Positions 33,675 through 45,315 of a stretch of DNA of 64,000 nt are shown here, piece after piece. Both the position numbers and the translations under genes were made by a program. Origin of the DNA: Microbotryum silenes-acaulis (taxonomy: Eukaryota; Basidiomycota; Microbotryomycetes; Microbotryales; Microbotryaceae); contig QPFY01000016.1 in the NCBI GenBank assembly GCA_003665825.1, forward strand, positions 558,001 to 622,000, read 5' to 3'. Below the pieces are notes generated by a model, which saw only the letters and a program-made list of their open reading frames with translations, had not been told where the DNA came from and did not search any database. The first letter of the stretch is position 1; every line of letters starts with the position of its first letter.

Positions 33675-36327
33675 CTAATCGATGATATCGTCGACTCGTA
33701 CCGTGCGCAAGTCGATGGGTTGCCAAGATTTGGACAGATCGATCCCGTGTTGGATGTAGATCTCTCGTCTTGCATGGGTAGGGATGATGCGATTGACGAG
33801 GTCGGGCCGGATGGAAAGTTCTGCGCGCCGGGGTAGTAGTAGGGGAACGGTGCCAGATGATGGGATCAATGTCGAGGTTGAGGTGAAGGAGGTGAAGGGT
33901 AGAAGAGAGGTTACCACAGAGTGAAGTGTGGGTCAGTTGTTCCTTTCACAATATCGTACACGAAAACGATTCCGCGAATTGGTCCTCCGAAGGCCAAGAG
34001 CAGTGGCGCCTTCTCGCTTTAGCGCTTCCGAGCGGACGAGATGGGACGGTCATGTGACGCCGCGCCGCGCAAGTGAGACATCGAGCCGTTTACCCCACAT
34101 CGATCTGACGAGGAAAGGAAGATCGATCACCGGCGCCCCGTCATCGTGCTCCATATCTTTACGACCTGGAGAAAACCAGTTCGGTCCCTCTCGCGTTCCT
34201 CGACAGAATGAGGAGCACTCACCGTGATGGGAAAAGTTGAACATCGGCGGCATGCGTTCGCCCCCTGGAAGCACGGGCCCTGTGCCGCTCGGACCCGGGT
34301 GCTTGATCTCGTCGAAGAAGGCGTGTGCCAGTAGTTCTGCAGCGCTCAATCGCTGGGACGGATCGAACACAATCAGGTTCTGCAGCAAGTCGATTGCTTC
34401 TGGTGAAGCTCGGGGTAGGAGCTGGGGAAAAGGGTGGCAAGTCAGAGAGCCGGCGTCAGCAACCCGTGATTGACAGGGGGCGCAGGTACCACTAGCGACG
34501 CGCGTGCGAACTCGCGCTCACCTTGCTGAATGGTGTAGGCTTGATGTGGGGCAACCCTCGATCGTGGTAGTTGGGGACCATGGCTTTGATTTGGTCGGGT
34601 GACGGGGTCCCGAGGACCTTGATGATCTCGACCAGCTGATCAACACCTGTGCTTCTCCACCGTCGAATAGGTCAGCTCCAAAGGAAAACCGACTGTAGGA
34701 CGATCAGACGACGCACCGGACGAGCCCGGAAAGAAGACGGAGCCTTGAAGAAGCTCCGCGAAGATGCATCCAATCGACCACATATCAATAGTATCTGGGT
34801 AAGATGTCGATCCGAGCTGGTCTGTTGGTACAAAAAAACGGAAAACAACATCCCCAATCGGCAAAATGTCGAAATTACTCACGCGTGTACATCGTAGCCC
34901 CAAAGATCAACTCCGCAGCTCGATAGTAGCGACTACATGTATAAGATACGTTGGTTTCCCCTTCCCTCAACACTTTGGCACTGCCAAAATCCTGTCGAGG
35001 CAAATTCCCAAGGCGTCAGCGCTCATTCCGACTGAGTTCAATTTCTTACTTCGGCCCCGACTCACGATCAGGGTGGTCTTGCATGTTCGAGGACTGGGTA
35101 ATACCAATATTAAGCCATTTAATACACTTTGGAAGCGGGTGAGGGCCACGAACCGAGCTGTTGCTCACTCGACAAGAATGTTATGAGGTTTGAGGTCTCG
35201 ATGACAAATTCCCATGGAGTGCAGGTACGACACTGCTCGACAGAGCTGTGAATAGCAAAGAGTAGTTGAGTTAAGTATGGCTGGCCGATATATGACCCAT
35301 ACTTAATGTACCTGAAACACTGTGAGGCCAATCCCGTGCGCACACCGTTTCGTAAGGGCACAGTCGCTATAAAATCAGGTTTACCTTGAACAATGCAGAC
35401 TCACTGTGCACTTTGATGAGGAACTCGGGGAACCGGAGTTGCTGTTTGGTCCAAATGCGGTACGTCCGAAATATTGTCTCGGGCTGATGAAACAGCAAAG
35501 AAGAGATGCTCAGATTCAGCGAGCTGCATTGAGGGGCCCGAGTCCAGGCGTGCGTAGTGCTGACCTCATAGTCCAGCACGAGGTTGAGGTACACCTCTTC
35601 GGGTTTGCCCGATGGCTCGTAGTACCAATAACGTAGGCGGATGATGTTGGGGTGTCGGGCGATCTTCATAATTTGAAGTTCTCGGTTCTGTGTGGGATGA
35701 AGACCGTGTCAGTGACAAAGGTTCAGCGTCGGCGTAAGACGAGAGGTAGAATTCGGTAACCCACCTTGAATCTCCGATCCTGTGGGGTGGGAACCAAGCA
35801 GTGAGCTTGAAGTTAGACGAAAATCGAATCCATTCCACCGTGCTGCTCACCTGCTTGGTCCGCTTGAGCGCAACTCGGCCCACGTCGCCGTCTATCAACT
35901 GAGCCGCCACGACGACGCCGAACGAACCATGACCCGAGATCTTGCAATCAGTATACTGTAACCGCGTCTTTTGTCCTGTTTGTACGCTTGTTGCTTCAAT
36001 AGTGTAGACACGGGTTGGATCGACTGCATTGGGGTAGGAAAGTGGGGACGTTACGGAGCGTGGGCGATCGCGCGATTGACGATGTCGGAGGGATCAACCG
36101 AGGCGTTGCCAGGGAGTGTGCAACAGTATCAGCGAACCCATGCACCTGTCACCCGGCCAGCGCAATATAACATGCCTGTCCATTTGGCCGGGTGTAAGAA
36201 CCTCCAAAGCAGTAGCCCAGCGATGACGACGAAGCCGCGGCAGAGTACAAGCGCGGCGAATGAGCCACCACTTACTCTTCTGACCAGGAATCGCAGTCAC
36301 CGGTGAATGCACCGAAGGTTCGCTCAT
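33675..36327 (-). CDS. Second GSK3-family kinase, intron-rich, with variant APE motif
   Basis: Thirteen exons join in phase: 36327-36276, 35975-35851, 35779-35765, 35697-35575, 35483-35405, 35319-35312, 35245-35169, 35093-35066, 34991-34883, 34794-34717, 34646-34522, 34421-34223, 33820-33675, giving about 387 residues. Motifs: [13 protein letters not shown] glycine loop, [13 protein letters not shown] lysine, [61 protein letters not shown], then [14 protein letters not shown], where RAPEL is replaced by RAAEL. The catalytic Lys, Glu, HRD Asp and DFG Asp are kept, so activity is plausible. The product is shorter than its neighbour at the N-terminus and lacks the acidic extension. Exons of 8 and 15 nt are required to maintain frame and homology. 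It probably arose by duplication; the RFK/NREL intron position is shared by both genes. Confidence 0.9.
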
Positions 36328-36808
36328 GTCGGTAGGTTCGGAAAAGGTAGTCTCGAAACTTGGTCCGAGTAAGGTGGGAGCGAGAGCCGGGCTTGCCCGC
36401 GCCAGAGACGTCGTCTGCGTCGATCGAACGCGCGGCCGTTTGCATTTCAGACAGGAGGTCCAACGACGAGTCACCGCTCGGACGCGGGCAAAGACGGCCT
36501 GCAGAAAGGAGGCTTTGCGGGGAGCCGTAATCGTGGCAATGGTGGATACGTAGGTTCGGAAAGACGATATAAAAACATGCGCTCCCTAGGTGGATTTGGG
36601 ATCAATTGTTTGCCTGACCCGAGAGACATTGCGACGACGGAAAGGAGACACTTGCGCACGGCCGCGGTTGATCAGCAGGGTCAAGTCACGTGTGGTTTCA
36701 TCAGCGTTATTCCTTTCGAAGGGACTCGATCACATTGGGCTGTGGTGTTCCACATCAATCAAAATTACAACAACATGCAACTACTTTCTTTGACGGACTG
36801 AGAAAGGT
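36328..36808. other. Region between the second GSK3 start and SFI1 stop
   Basis: About 480 bases: promoter for the gene starting at 36327 and terminator for SFI1, both on the minus strand. No supported ORF. Confidence 0.4.
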
Positions 36809-39800
36809 CTAACAGCCGCCCAAAGTCTGGGCCCGAGCGGCCGCAGCAGCGGCGCGTAACCTCGCTCTCGCACCACCTCCATCGGTCGCCGACCTCGAGC
36901 CTTGCTCAGAACTTTCGGATTGACCGCGGTTTCCATTCGTCCGATTCAGATACGGTGGAGGCAAGGGTGTTGGCGATGCTGGTGAGGGTGATGCAGGCTC
37001 GGGCGATCTTTCGAGGACATCATAGCTCAGGGGCTGAGGTCGCGTCGGCGTGGTTTCAGGCGAGGACGTCAGCCCGAAATGGGCACGGATGGGGGAGGGC
37101 GAAGGAGAGGATCGGAAGGAGACGAAGGAGGCATAGGCCGACGAGGAAGTGGTCGACGATCCAAGGATGCGATTGCGGCTGCTGCATGACATGCAAGGTG
37201 GGTTAGCACTCGTCCGTCGGCAAAAGGCAAGGAACCACACTCCTCGTCTCACCTGACGGAGCGGAGCTTCTTCTTGGCCATCGCTTTAATCTGCCATATC
37301 TGGAATGCGCGAGATTGCGTACCCATCTGGTCCAACTCGACGGCCATCGCGACAAGCTCGACAGGAGTAGTCTTGGCCTGCCAGATCTCGAACACCTGAG
37401 CGCGCGTTCGGGCTCGACGGTTGCTGATCACTCGCAAAGCCATGGTCCGTTCGACCCATCGACTCCATGCATCGACGAGAATGCGGTCCCCGATCGAGTG
37501 GACGACGTGCATCTCGCGCGAGTGCATCGATCTTTCGCGCCAATGATCGAAACACGACTCGAGCATCGAAGATCGTCTTTTGGCGAGTGCGATGTGCAGC
37601 GCTTGCGACGACCTAGCGCGGGTGGACCATTTGATTAAGGCCACCTTGCTCTTTTCTGAGATCACAGAAACCCGAAACGGGCTCATTAGGTCATGTTGAG
37701 CATCGCAGCCCCAAAGTTGACCTCGTAGACCCACCTCTTTCCTTCATCTCTCGATGAGTTGTTGCGAGTTCCTCAAATTGACGAATCTTGCTCGACCGCT
37801 GGCGCCAGCGAGAAAGGACCAAACTTTGCGCATTTGATACGTCCATCGTTAGAATTCAATCGGAAGGGCGTCTGGTTCGGGTCCCCTGCTCACCGTTTCA
37901 TCTCGAGCTCAAAGTCTTGACCTGCTCGGTCTTCTCGGTCGCGCAGGTCCACGACGCGGCCGATGAATGTTTCCATGCACCGCTTTAACAACACGTGATT
38001 AGATATCTTGCCGATGGTCTCCACTTTTAGTCGGTTGGACTGAGCGCGCAAAGTCATGTCGATCCAGCCTATTGGTAGAAACAGAGGGAGGGTCAGACGA
38101 GGGTGCAACGCCAGCGCGTCGCACGAATCGTACCATTGAGAGCTGCACGCTTGAGATTGATCTCTCGGGTAGTCAAAAATTGTGCAATCCTTGCAACCGC
38201 TCGTTCCCTTTCCCGCTCTGCAATCGCGTCCCACCACCGATTCCACGCCATGCGCTGCAGCAAGAAGTCCCTTGCGACGTCGGCTTGCCTCTCTCTCACG
38301 ACGGACTTTTCGAGTCGTTGCCTCCACTTGGTCATCGCTCGCTTGACGAGAGACCCTTCATGAATGCAAACAGCGAACTCGGAAGCCTCTCGTCGTTGCT
38401 TGATCACCTCGCACCACTGTTGCCATGCACCGCCGAGTAAATTCTGACCTGACTGAGCGAGCACCGTGTCGGCTTTGGCTTCGAGTTCGATGCAGACGAA
38501 GCGCGCGCGTGTGTACCACTTTACGAGCGAGGCGTGGCCAAGCTTGGTGTTCCGATCCGCAAGGTACTTGCGCCCGGCGTATTCGACCAGCCATAGCGTA
38601 TAGACTCGATTGACCAGTCGGATTTGGTAGTGTCTCCGTGCGAGAGCTGCGCACTGCTTGCGACGGTGAACTTGCTCGCGCCAGATCGAAAGCAGCTCGT
38701 GCCTGCGCTTCCTTCGTTGAAAGTCATTGGCAACCTCCTCGAGTTCCTGGACGTACTGTCTCTGATTTCTGTGGCAGTCAGTGTGAAGGTCAGCGAAGCC
38801 CTACGAGCAAAGGGAGGTATGATGCTGACTTACGTATTCATCCTCCAATAGTCCCACACTTTTGCAATCAGGTTGAGGTCCCGGGCATCGGATACCGCCA
38901 CCTCGGATGACCTTAACCGCAATCGTTCACGCCAGATGTGCATGGCTGAAGACATTGTCGAAGTATCAATCTGCTCCAGCACATTGTCCGCCATATCTTG
39001 CATCGATCGCAGTCTTTCGTACCGCCAGCGCCAGATCGTGAACGCGAGGTTCACGAGTCTGCTCTCTTGAAACCGACGTGCACGACGCTCTAGGATCGTT
39101 CGATGCCAAAACTGAACAGCGATTGAGAGTTGTCAGCAATCGCGGTGGCCACACAAATCACAGTACCAGCTTCCACTCACCTTGATAACGCTCTTTACGA
39201 GCCGCTGCTTCCGGTTGTGAACGACCTCCTCCCAGGCCGAACGCAGCCGACCCTCCCACTCAGCCCTTTGCTTGTACCTCATCCGAATTTGCCACCGGCC
39301 CAAAACGTCTCGTTGCAGCCTCGTGTCCTGTCGCAAGCGCCACTGGGTTTCAGCGCGCTCCAAATCGGCTCGCCGGACCATGACCTCCACAAAATTGTGC
39401 TTCCACCTGTCGAGGGTCCACGACTTGATGTTCGCCTGGCGCGCCACTTCGATGCCGTGAGCGCGATCTAATAGCCATGCAGTTTTGGCACGCCAGTGTG
39501 AGAAGAGCGGATTGAGGGCACGCAATCGATCAAAGGCTACACCTGTTGCGGTCATCTCGGGGTCCTCTCGATCGAAATAGGATTTCGTGGCGACGTCGGC
39601 TTTCGATGAGAGGGCCGAGGCAATTCGGGACGACAGGATCGGATGGGCCGAGCTCGAGTGGGAACGGGTCCTATTCGACATAAGCGGATGACCTGGGAAC
39701 GACGCGATGATCGGACTGTCTGATGTCGACACCCTCTTGACATGTTTCGAAGTGGTTGGTGCCTCTTCTGCGGCTTGAGCAAGCTTGACAAGCGAAGGAG

Positions 39801-40488
39801 AGCTAAACGCCGATCGCGGCAAAGCGGCCGATCCGCCCGAACGGTGATTCGGCGGCGATGGCACGCCGACGTAGTCGTCCGAAGACGAGTAGCCACCCTC
39901 ACCGCGTCGCTTGAGGAAGACACGGTTTGCTTTGGGCGTGAGTCCGGTCTCGCGATGGTTGGCAGGCGTGAGATCGGCGTCGCTTGGAGATTGACGGCGG
40001 GTATCACGTCGGAGCTGGGTCGAGGACGATCGTGCGGGTATATTCGAGGGTGTGACTTGGTCGAGCTTGGCCTTGAGTACATCGATGTTCCCTACCCCTG
40101 CCCTCCTTCCCTTCTGGTCGTTCGACGGAGTCCGTGGGTCCCTTTGCCGGTGCAACACGGAGGCAAACGCGTAGCCGCGATCCTTCAACGACGAGTTCGC
40201 GCTGCTCCACTTCTCCACCCAGTTCAACCCTTTCTCCCACATCAGCCTCAGCAGCAAGTTGTAGGTCTCATCGTCATTCTCCGGTAGACCTAATCTGGCG
40301 TAGGCTTGTTGCAGCGAGTTGAAGTCGCTTGCTTCGGGAGGAGAGACCGCCGCGACGACGCGTTCGAGGATCGCGTGTTGTTGACGCGTCACGACGGGAA
40401 ACGGTCCCGTAAGAGACGAGGTCGAAGTCGTTTGTGACGAGTCGGCGATGCTACCACCATGGTCGTAGCCATTTTGCGAGGCCACCAT
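36809..40488 (-). CDS. SFI1: Sfi1-like centrin-binding spindle pole body protein
   Basis: Sfi1 forms a long helix that binds centrin (Cdc31) at regularly spaced Trp-containing repeats in the half-bridge of the spindle pole body. Exons 40488-39181, 39113-38833, 38768-38134, 38068-37894, 37823-37735, 37655-37253 and 37181-36809 agree in phase, about 1087 residues. From about residue 320 to 960 there are close to twenty degenerate repeats with a central Trp: HWRAKTAWLLDRA, LDRWKHNFVEV, LGRWQIRMRYK, FTIWRWRYERL, MHIWRERLRL, MTKWRQRLEK, LSRWRQRSSK, FDHWRERS and others. The N-terminal 320 residues include a folded-looking segment (FNSLQQAYARLGLP). The C-terminal 120 residues are Ser/Pro-rich with SP and TP sites, in keeping with Cdk control of Sfi1 known in yeast. 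Exon 5 uses an AAAG acceptor; the alternative CAG would hit a stop. Confidence 0.9.
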
Positions 40489-40690
40489 CGGCCGTCGCAG
40501 GAGGCCCTTGTTCTCCGCTCGGTCAACTCGGCGATCGGTCGGATGAGTCGGAGAGGAGAGCCGAGACGTTCGGGCAAGGCCACAAAATAGGACTAAATTA
40601 TACAGAATCTCCTGGAACCTGACTAAATGGGGACAGGCTCTTGCTGAGCCTACTTCGAAGATATCACCTGGAGGAAAGCGAATGAGACCC

Positions 40691-41359
40691 TCAGCTTGAC
40701 GCTAGATGCTCTTTCATCGCCATGGCTCCTATAATGTCCCCAATCGATCTGCATTCCCCCAAAAAAGTGAAATCCCTTCCACCATCTAGGTCGGGAAGCG
40801 CAGCTGCCGCGGGTAGGCTTCCGCTTCCACACGACTTTGTTGCAGTACGATCAGTTTTAACAAAATTATGCCGCTTTCTCCGAGCTATCTGCGTCGCTGA
40901 CGTCGACACAATGCCAGCACGATGCGTTTGCAGGGGGCCGTCGGTGACTTCGAAATGGCATGACGAGCAGGGTTGGAAGTTATCGCCGTGGATGAAATTC
41001 AGCTGGGACGCGCTTGTCGACGGCATTGATTCCTGCAGGCTTGAACTAGGTAGCAGATATCGCTGATAGTCTGACGATTGGTTTGTGAGAGATGTAGGCT
41101 CTGCTGGCGACGAGCTCGTTGACGCCGCAACTTTTGGCAGGTTTGGGTTGTTGGGTACGACGCGTATAAAAGCTGCATTTTTGGCTTCGCTCGGACGGGT
41201 GAAAACGGCTGTTTTTTGTTTTTTTTCCAGGTCCGTCCATGGGCTGTCACAAGGCACCCGTGATTGGCTAGGAGCGCCATTGGGTCGACCTGGGCGCCGA
41301 TTGTTGGGACCCCTGACTTGTTCGAGGGTTAGGATCCGATCCTTCAGAGCGCCTTTCAT
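40691..41359 (-). CDS. Hypothetical 222-residue ORF or terminal exon
   Basis: A single open frame from ATG at 41359 to the stop at 40691. It has an AT-hook-like RRPGRPNG near residue 22, a CSSCHFE motif near residue 132 with another Cys downstream, a basic ARRKRHNFVK stretch and a regular C-terminus (SIGDIIGAMAMKEHLASS). The frame stays open upstream to the CAG acceptor at 41416-41418, so it may be the last exon of a longer gene. Against this, a different frame through the same acceptor ends at 41356 (see the next entry). I do not recognise the family; the motifs hint at a DNA-binding or nuclear protein but no more. Confidence 0.4.
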   Translation of the reverse strand: MKGALKDRILTLEQVRGPNNRRPGRPNGAPSQSRVPCDSPWTDLEKKQKTAVFTRPSEAKNAAFIRVVPNNPNLPKVAASTSSSPAEPTSLTNQSSDYQRYLLPSSSLQESMPSTSASQLNFIHGDNFQPCSSCHFEVTDGPLQTHRAGIVSTSATQIARRKRHNFVKTDRTATKSCGSGSLPAAAALPDLDGGRDFTFLGECRSIGDIIGAMAMKEHLASS

Positions 41360-42656
41360 GCGAATTCCGAGGCAACGTAGAGGGCTTCTTCCGGGATTTC
41401 GAGTGCTAGGTCGGTCTGATGTTACAGTCCATGGCAGATTTGTTAGCCCGACATGGCATGCGAATCTAGTAAGAGGGCGAACTCACAAATATCAGACATT
41501 TCTTCGGAGCAGGCCATATCTTAGTTCGCGGCACTTGCGGCGTTCCATCAATTGTGAGTTCGGCAAGCTCCTCTGAAGGTTATACGGACCCAGCCAAAAA
41601 GTTGTGCTGCGCAACGAGTGACTCCAGGTGGTGCCACCCTGTTTGAGGCTCTTGCGGGATCAGTGGTGAGTCGCCTTCTGTGCCCTTGAGCAACTCGTCC
41701 CGTGAAGACAAGTGGGCCGTCAGTGCTTAAGGCCAGTAGTACAACGCCTTTATATGCAGAACCGCTGATTTTTGGGGGCAAAAAAAGCTCTTAGTATAAG
41801 CTGGTGACCCTCTCGGAGTGCGTGGTACTGGGAAGGTCAGTAGACTCTAACCGTAGCACGTCATTCCGAAACATGACAGGACGGCCGAGATGCCAACGAC
41901 GACATCGTCGGGGCGGACCAGTATGTATGATGCTTGATGACCTGTCACATTCTTCCCATAGTTCAGCTCAGCTCAGAAGTCATACGCGAAGAGCGACAGA
42001 CTCACCCCGAACGAAGCCAGTAAAGCAGGCGAGGTCTTCAGTTTCTGAGATTGAAGACCGGTCAGTCAAGCGTACAAACTACATGGGTCGCGACTCGCGA
42101 TCATCTTCATCCCACTCACCCGAAGGGTGAGAAACACAACGAAATGAAGGACACCGCAAGATGGCACTCCACAAACTGTAGACTCACCTTGACAGAGAAA
42201 ATCTGCATATGCTGCCACTGGCAGTGCATGTGGCAGTGCTCCCACAGGTATTCTCATTCCCTTGCTGACTCTTCATATCGCCTACGGCTGGTGTCTGTGC
42301 GTTGCTATCTCATTGTTCGGGTAGAACGCGGAGTCCGATGACTCACCGTACTGGAACGCCGAACGAATGCCCTGCAGCGGATACAGATCATAACACTCGC
42401 ACCTCACGGCGCCATGAGTTGGCAGTGCGAGCAGCGCCTTGGCGTGCACCTCACTTTCCCGCCACGAAGATAAAGTATTACGGGGTGATCTTCTCACTCC
42501 AGGAAACACTCCCAGAGTGTATTTATTCGCTCGGTCGTCTCGGCAAGAAGCGGAGGGAATCGTTTCACCGTCACGTCCTGACGGAAGCTTGTAATTAAAA
42601 CACGCGGTGTCCGGCTGCGGCAGCCGCGTTGCCGCCCTTCGCCCAAGCGCGCCCAA
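41356..42656 (-). CDS. Unresolved multi-exon hypothetical gene
   Basis: Several exons show matching phase and protein-like sequence, but the full chain is not solved. A block of four joins: an exon ending at 42347 (HAKALLALPTHGAVRCECYD, QGIRSAFQY), then 42217-42188 (VAAYADFLCQ), 42044-42006 (TEDLACFTGFVR) and 41941-41852 (SYILVRPDDVVVGISAVL), all in phase 1 with GTGAGT or GTTAGA donors and CAG acceptors. Downstream, 41572-41487 (ELAELTIDGTPQVPRTKIW) and 41415-41356 (TDLALEIPEEALYVASEFA, stop) join in phase 0. The region between them (41851-41573) could not be bridged uniquely. There may be one gene or two. 42656 is only the limit of the open frame, not a proven start. The family is unknown. 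Confidence 0.4.
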
Positions 42657-43424
42657 GCTCTCGGCACGATCGCTTCCGTTTCATTGTGCGCTCGCCTCCC
42701 TGCGTGATTCAATAATGAAACACCGATGGCTTCCGGCGCCCGCGCGCTGTGCCGCGTCGGCGTCTGAGCGACTCCAAGCTCGGCTTCGGCCATGACTGCA
42801 TGACTAATCCGAACTGCTCCAATTCGGAAGGTGCGGTCGCCACCGACTGTCTGTCGCCGAGGAGGGGCGCTTCTTTACCATCCCAACGAGGCAAGTATGG
42901 GGTACTGCTTAATTGACGACACGGCCCCAGGGACCTGTCGCTGTGGGGACCGCTTTTCAAACGCAAGGCCACCCTGCATTGTACCACCCCGTTGCCCACA
43001 AATCGCTTCGGAGTCGTGTGAGCTCACTCTCAGCCGACTCGGTCGTTCCGGCACCGTACTAAGGAGCCTCGCGAGTCCCAAACAGTACAAGTTCTCCTTG
43101 AACTATGTCGAGGCAGTCGGGTAGAAGATCATACCTTGCAAAGAAGAACTCCTCCATTCGGTATGAACTTCGATAAACGTAACCCTAGTAGCTCTTTTAT
43201 TGGGCCAAGTTGCAAGTTTCCCGGCATGTGATCCTGGCCAGCTCGGCAGGTATTTTACACACTTCACAAGTCCCGACCCTCTCTGTTTCCTCTTTTATCC
43301 TCAAATCCACTTCTCTTGATTTTTTCCCTCTGTTCTTGTGCTTCAGCACCACCAGCCTCCTACAGGCATTACCACCAACGCTCGCTAAACTCAACCCGGA
43401 CACCGCCAAGACGTTTCGCCTACG
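42657..43424. other. Region upstream of the secreted repeat protein
   Basis: About 770 bases with only short ORFs. It contains the promoter of the plus gene starting at 43425 and probably the 5' part of the unresolved minus gene. A minus ORF (42793-42494) reads as plausible protein in an alternative frame of the 42656 exon. Confidence 0.35.
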
Positions 43425-45132
43425 ATGCACTCCGCAAACTTAATTTTGACCACTTATACGATTTTCGGCGCGACGGGAACTTTTGCCAACGCCCACGCCG
43501 ACCCTGGCCTACTTGGAAATCTTCTGGGTGGACTCGGTCTCACCCCTCAGTCCCAAGCCCTTCGTACCGACTTGCAAAAGGGGTTCGGGCAATTTCAGCC
43601 TTTGCTCTCGGCGAAGGCTTTTGCCACCGTGTCGAGCACGCTGAGCACGCTTCTTTCGACCCTCCCGGGCGGCAATGCAATTGCATCGCCCATAATCTCG
43701 GCTCTTGCCGCAGCCCAATTGGTATGTGACAATAACTTCAAATAAACCCACTTTCGAGACTGACTCCGAGGTCGCTGTCGATAATATTCTAGGCTTCAAG
43801 CCAGTCCGACGCCGCTGCCTTGGATGCCGCACGAAAGGTGAGAAGACTTCGCTCGCTCTTGAGAAGCTCCCCAGCACTGACATACGTTAAGGGAATTCAA
43901 TAGTGCCTCAACGATATTGTCTCCAAGAAAGGCATCCCGTCGGGACACGTCTGCGTTGACTCCGTGAGTCGGCAGTGGTCCCTTTCAGCCCCGGGTGGTA
44001 GCGCTCGGCTGACTCCTTCCATTGCTTGCCGTCCCCTCCAGGCCAAGAACACTCTGGCCACCTACCGAACGGGGTTCAACACCTACCTCGAACAGTTCGT
44101 CGGAATTGTCCCTCCCAATGTCGTCACTGCAATTCAGAATCGTAGGTTTCTGGGCCGCCACGAACGTTTTCATGACATGATCCTATCCCAACTCTTTTCG
44201 CATCTGCAGAGGAGAAGACGATCTTCGGCAAACTTGGACTCATACCTCCCGCAAACGATCTCAACAATCACATCAATAATGCGATCGCCTCGGTCGTAGC
44301 CAGCACCTCGGGCGAGACCGTGACCGCGATCGAGCGCTTCGAGGACTGCTTCGCGCAGGCGACGAAGGATAAGAATCTGCAGACGACGAGGCGCTGTTTG
44401 ACGGGTCCTCAGTCGGGTGTCACATCTCTCTTCATCCTTCTTTCCGGAGTGTGAGTATTTTCAAGCTCTCTACCCCGTCGACCGGAATTCTGACCCTGAT
44501 TTCCCGACAGTACGCAGCAATTCGTGGGCTACCTTCCCCCGAACGTCGTCAATGACCTGATCAACAGTAAGCCGAGCGTTTGAAAATATTAGTCAGTCGC
44601 CGGTGCTTTGTGCTAACCAACGTGAGCTCTCGCAGTCAACAATTACTACCTCTCGCAAGCCGGTGTCACAGCTGGTCTGCCGCTCCAACGAAGCGTGCAA
44701 GCAGCGATCAAGTCCATCGCTGCTTCGACCTCGGGCAACTCCGCGACGCTCCTCATGCAAGCGTCCAACTGCCTCTCGGATCTAATCATGTCCCCCGATC
44801 CGTCCAACTTGAAAGACTGTATCGTCAAACAAGGTGGACCCATTTTCACCCTTCAAGTCTTGGTCAATTCCATCATCCAACAAGCATTCGGGTACCTCCC
44901 GCCAACACACGTGATCCAACTCGAACAAGAATTGGCCCCTGCCATCGCGAAGGCGGACGATAACCCCGGAGGAGTCGATCAAGTCTTTGAGGCTTTGTTC
45001 AAGACCGCTTCGTTGGGCCCCAAGTTCGTCACTTGTGTTCAGGCGTTGGAGGATTGCATCAACAACGCCGTGCTCGGTACTAGCAACACGTGCGACCTCT
45101 CGGGCAAATGCGCACCATTGCCCTCGCCTTGA
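43425..45132 (+). CDS. Secreted protein with three internal helical repeats
   Basis: Seven exons in phase: 43425-43721, 43793-43837, 43904-43963, 44042-44141, 44210-44450, 44511-44566, 44636-45132, giving about 431 residues. The N-terminus is a signal peptide (MHSANLILTTYTIFGATGTF, cleavage likely after AHA, residue 25). The rest is Ala/Leu/Val-rich, helical, with paired cysteines spaced across three related modules. Each module ends with a similar motif: QFVGIVPPNVVTAIQ, QFVGYLPPNVVNDLI and QAFGYLPPTHVIQLEQ, and carries a central KC, DC or RC cysteine. No membrane anchor or GPI signal is evident at the C-terminus (ends CAPLPSP). I do not recognise the family. An extracellular or cell-wall role is inferred from the signal peptide and cysteines. 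Confidence 0.8.
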
Positions 45133-45315
45133 GCGTCCAACTTCTGAGCGCGCCAACTTTGATGGATACCAGATCTGTGTATAGCTTATGCCATCATACC
45201 CTTTGACATTTAGCCTTATCTCGAAACTTATGCTTCTCTCCAAGACTGACCCAGGCACCATCGCCGTAAAAGGGCCCGGACCGCTATAATGACGACTTAT
45301 TCTACTATTCGAGGT

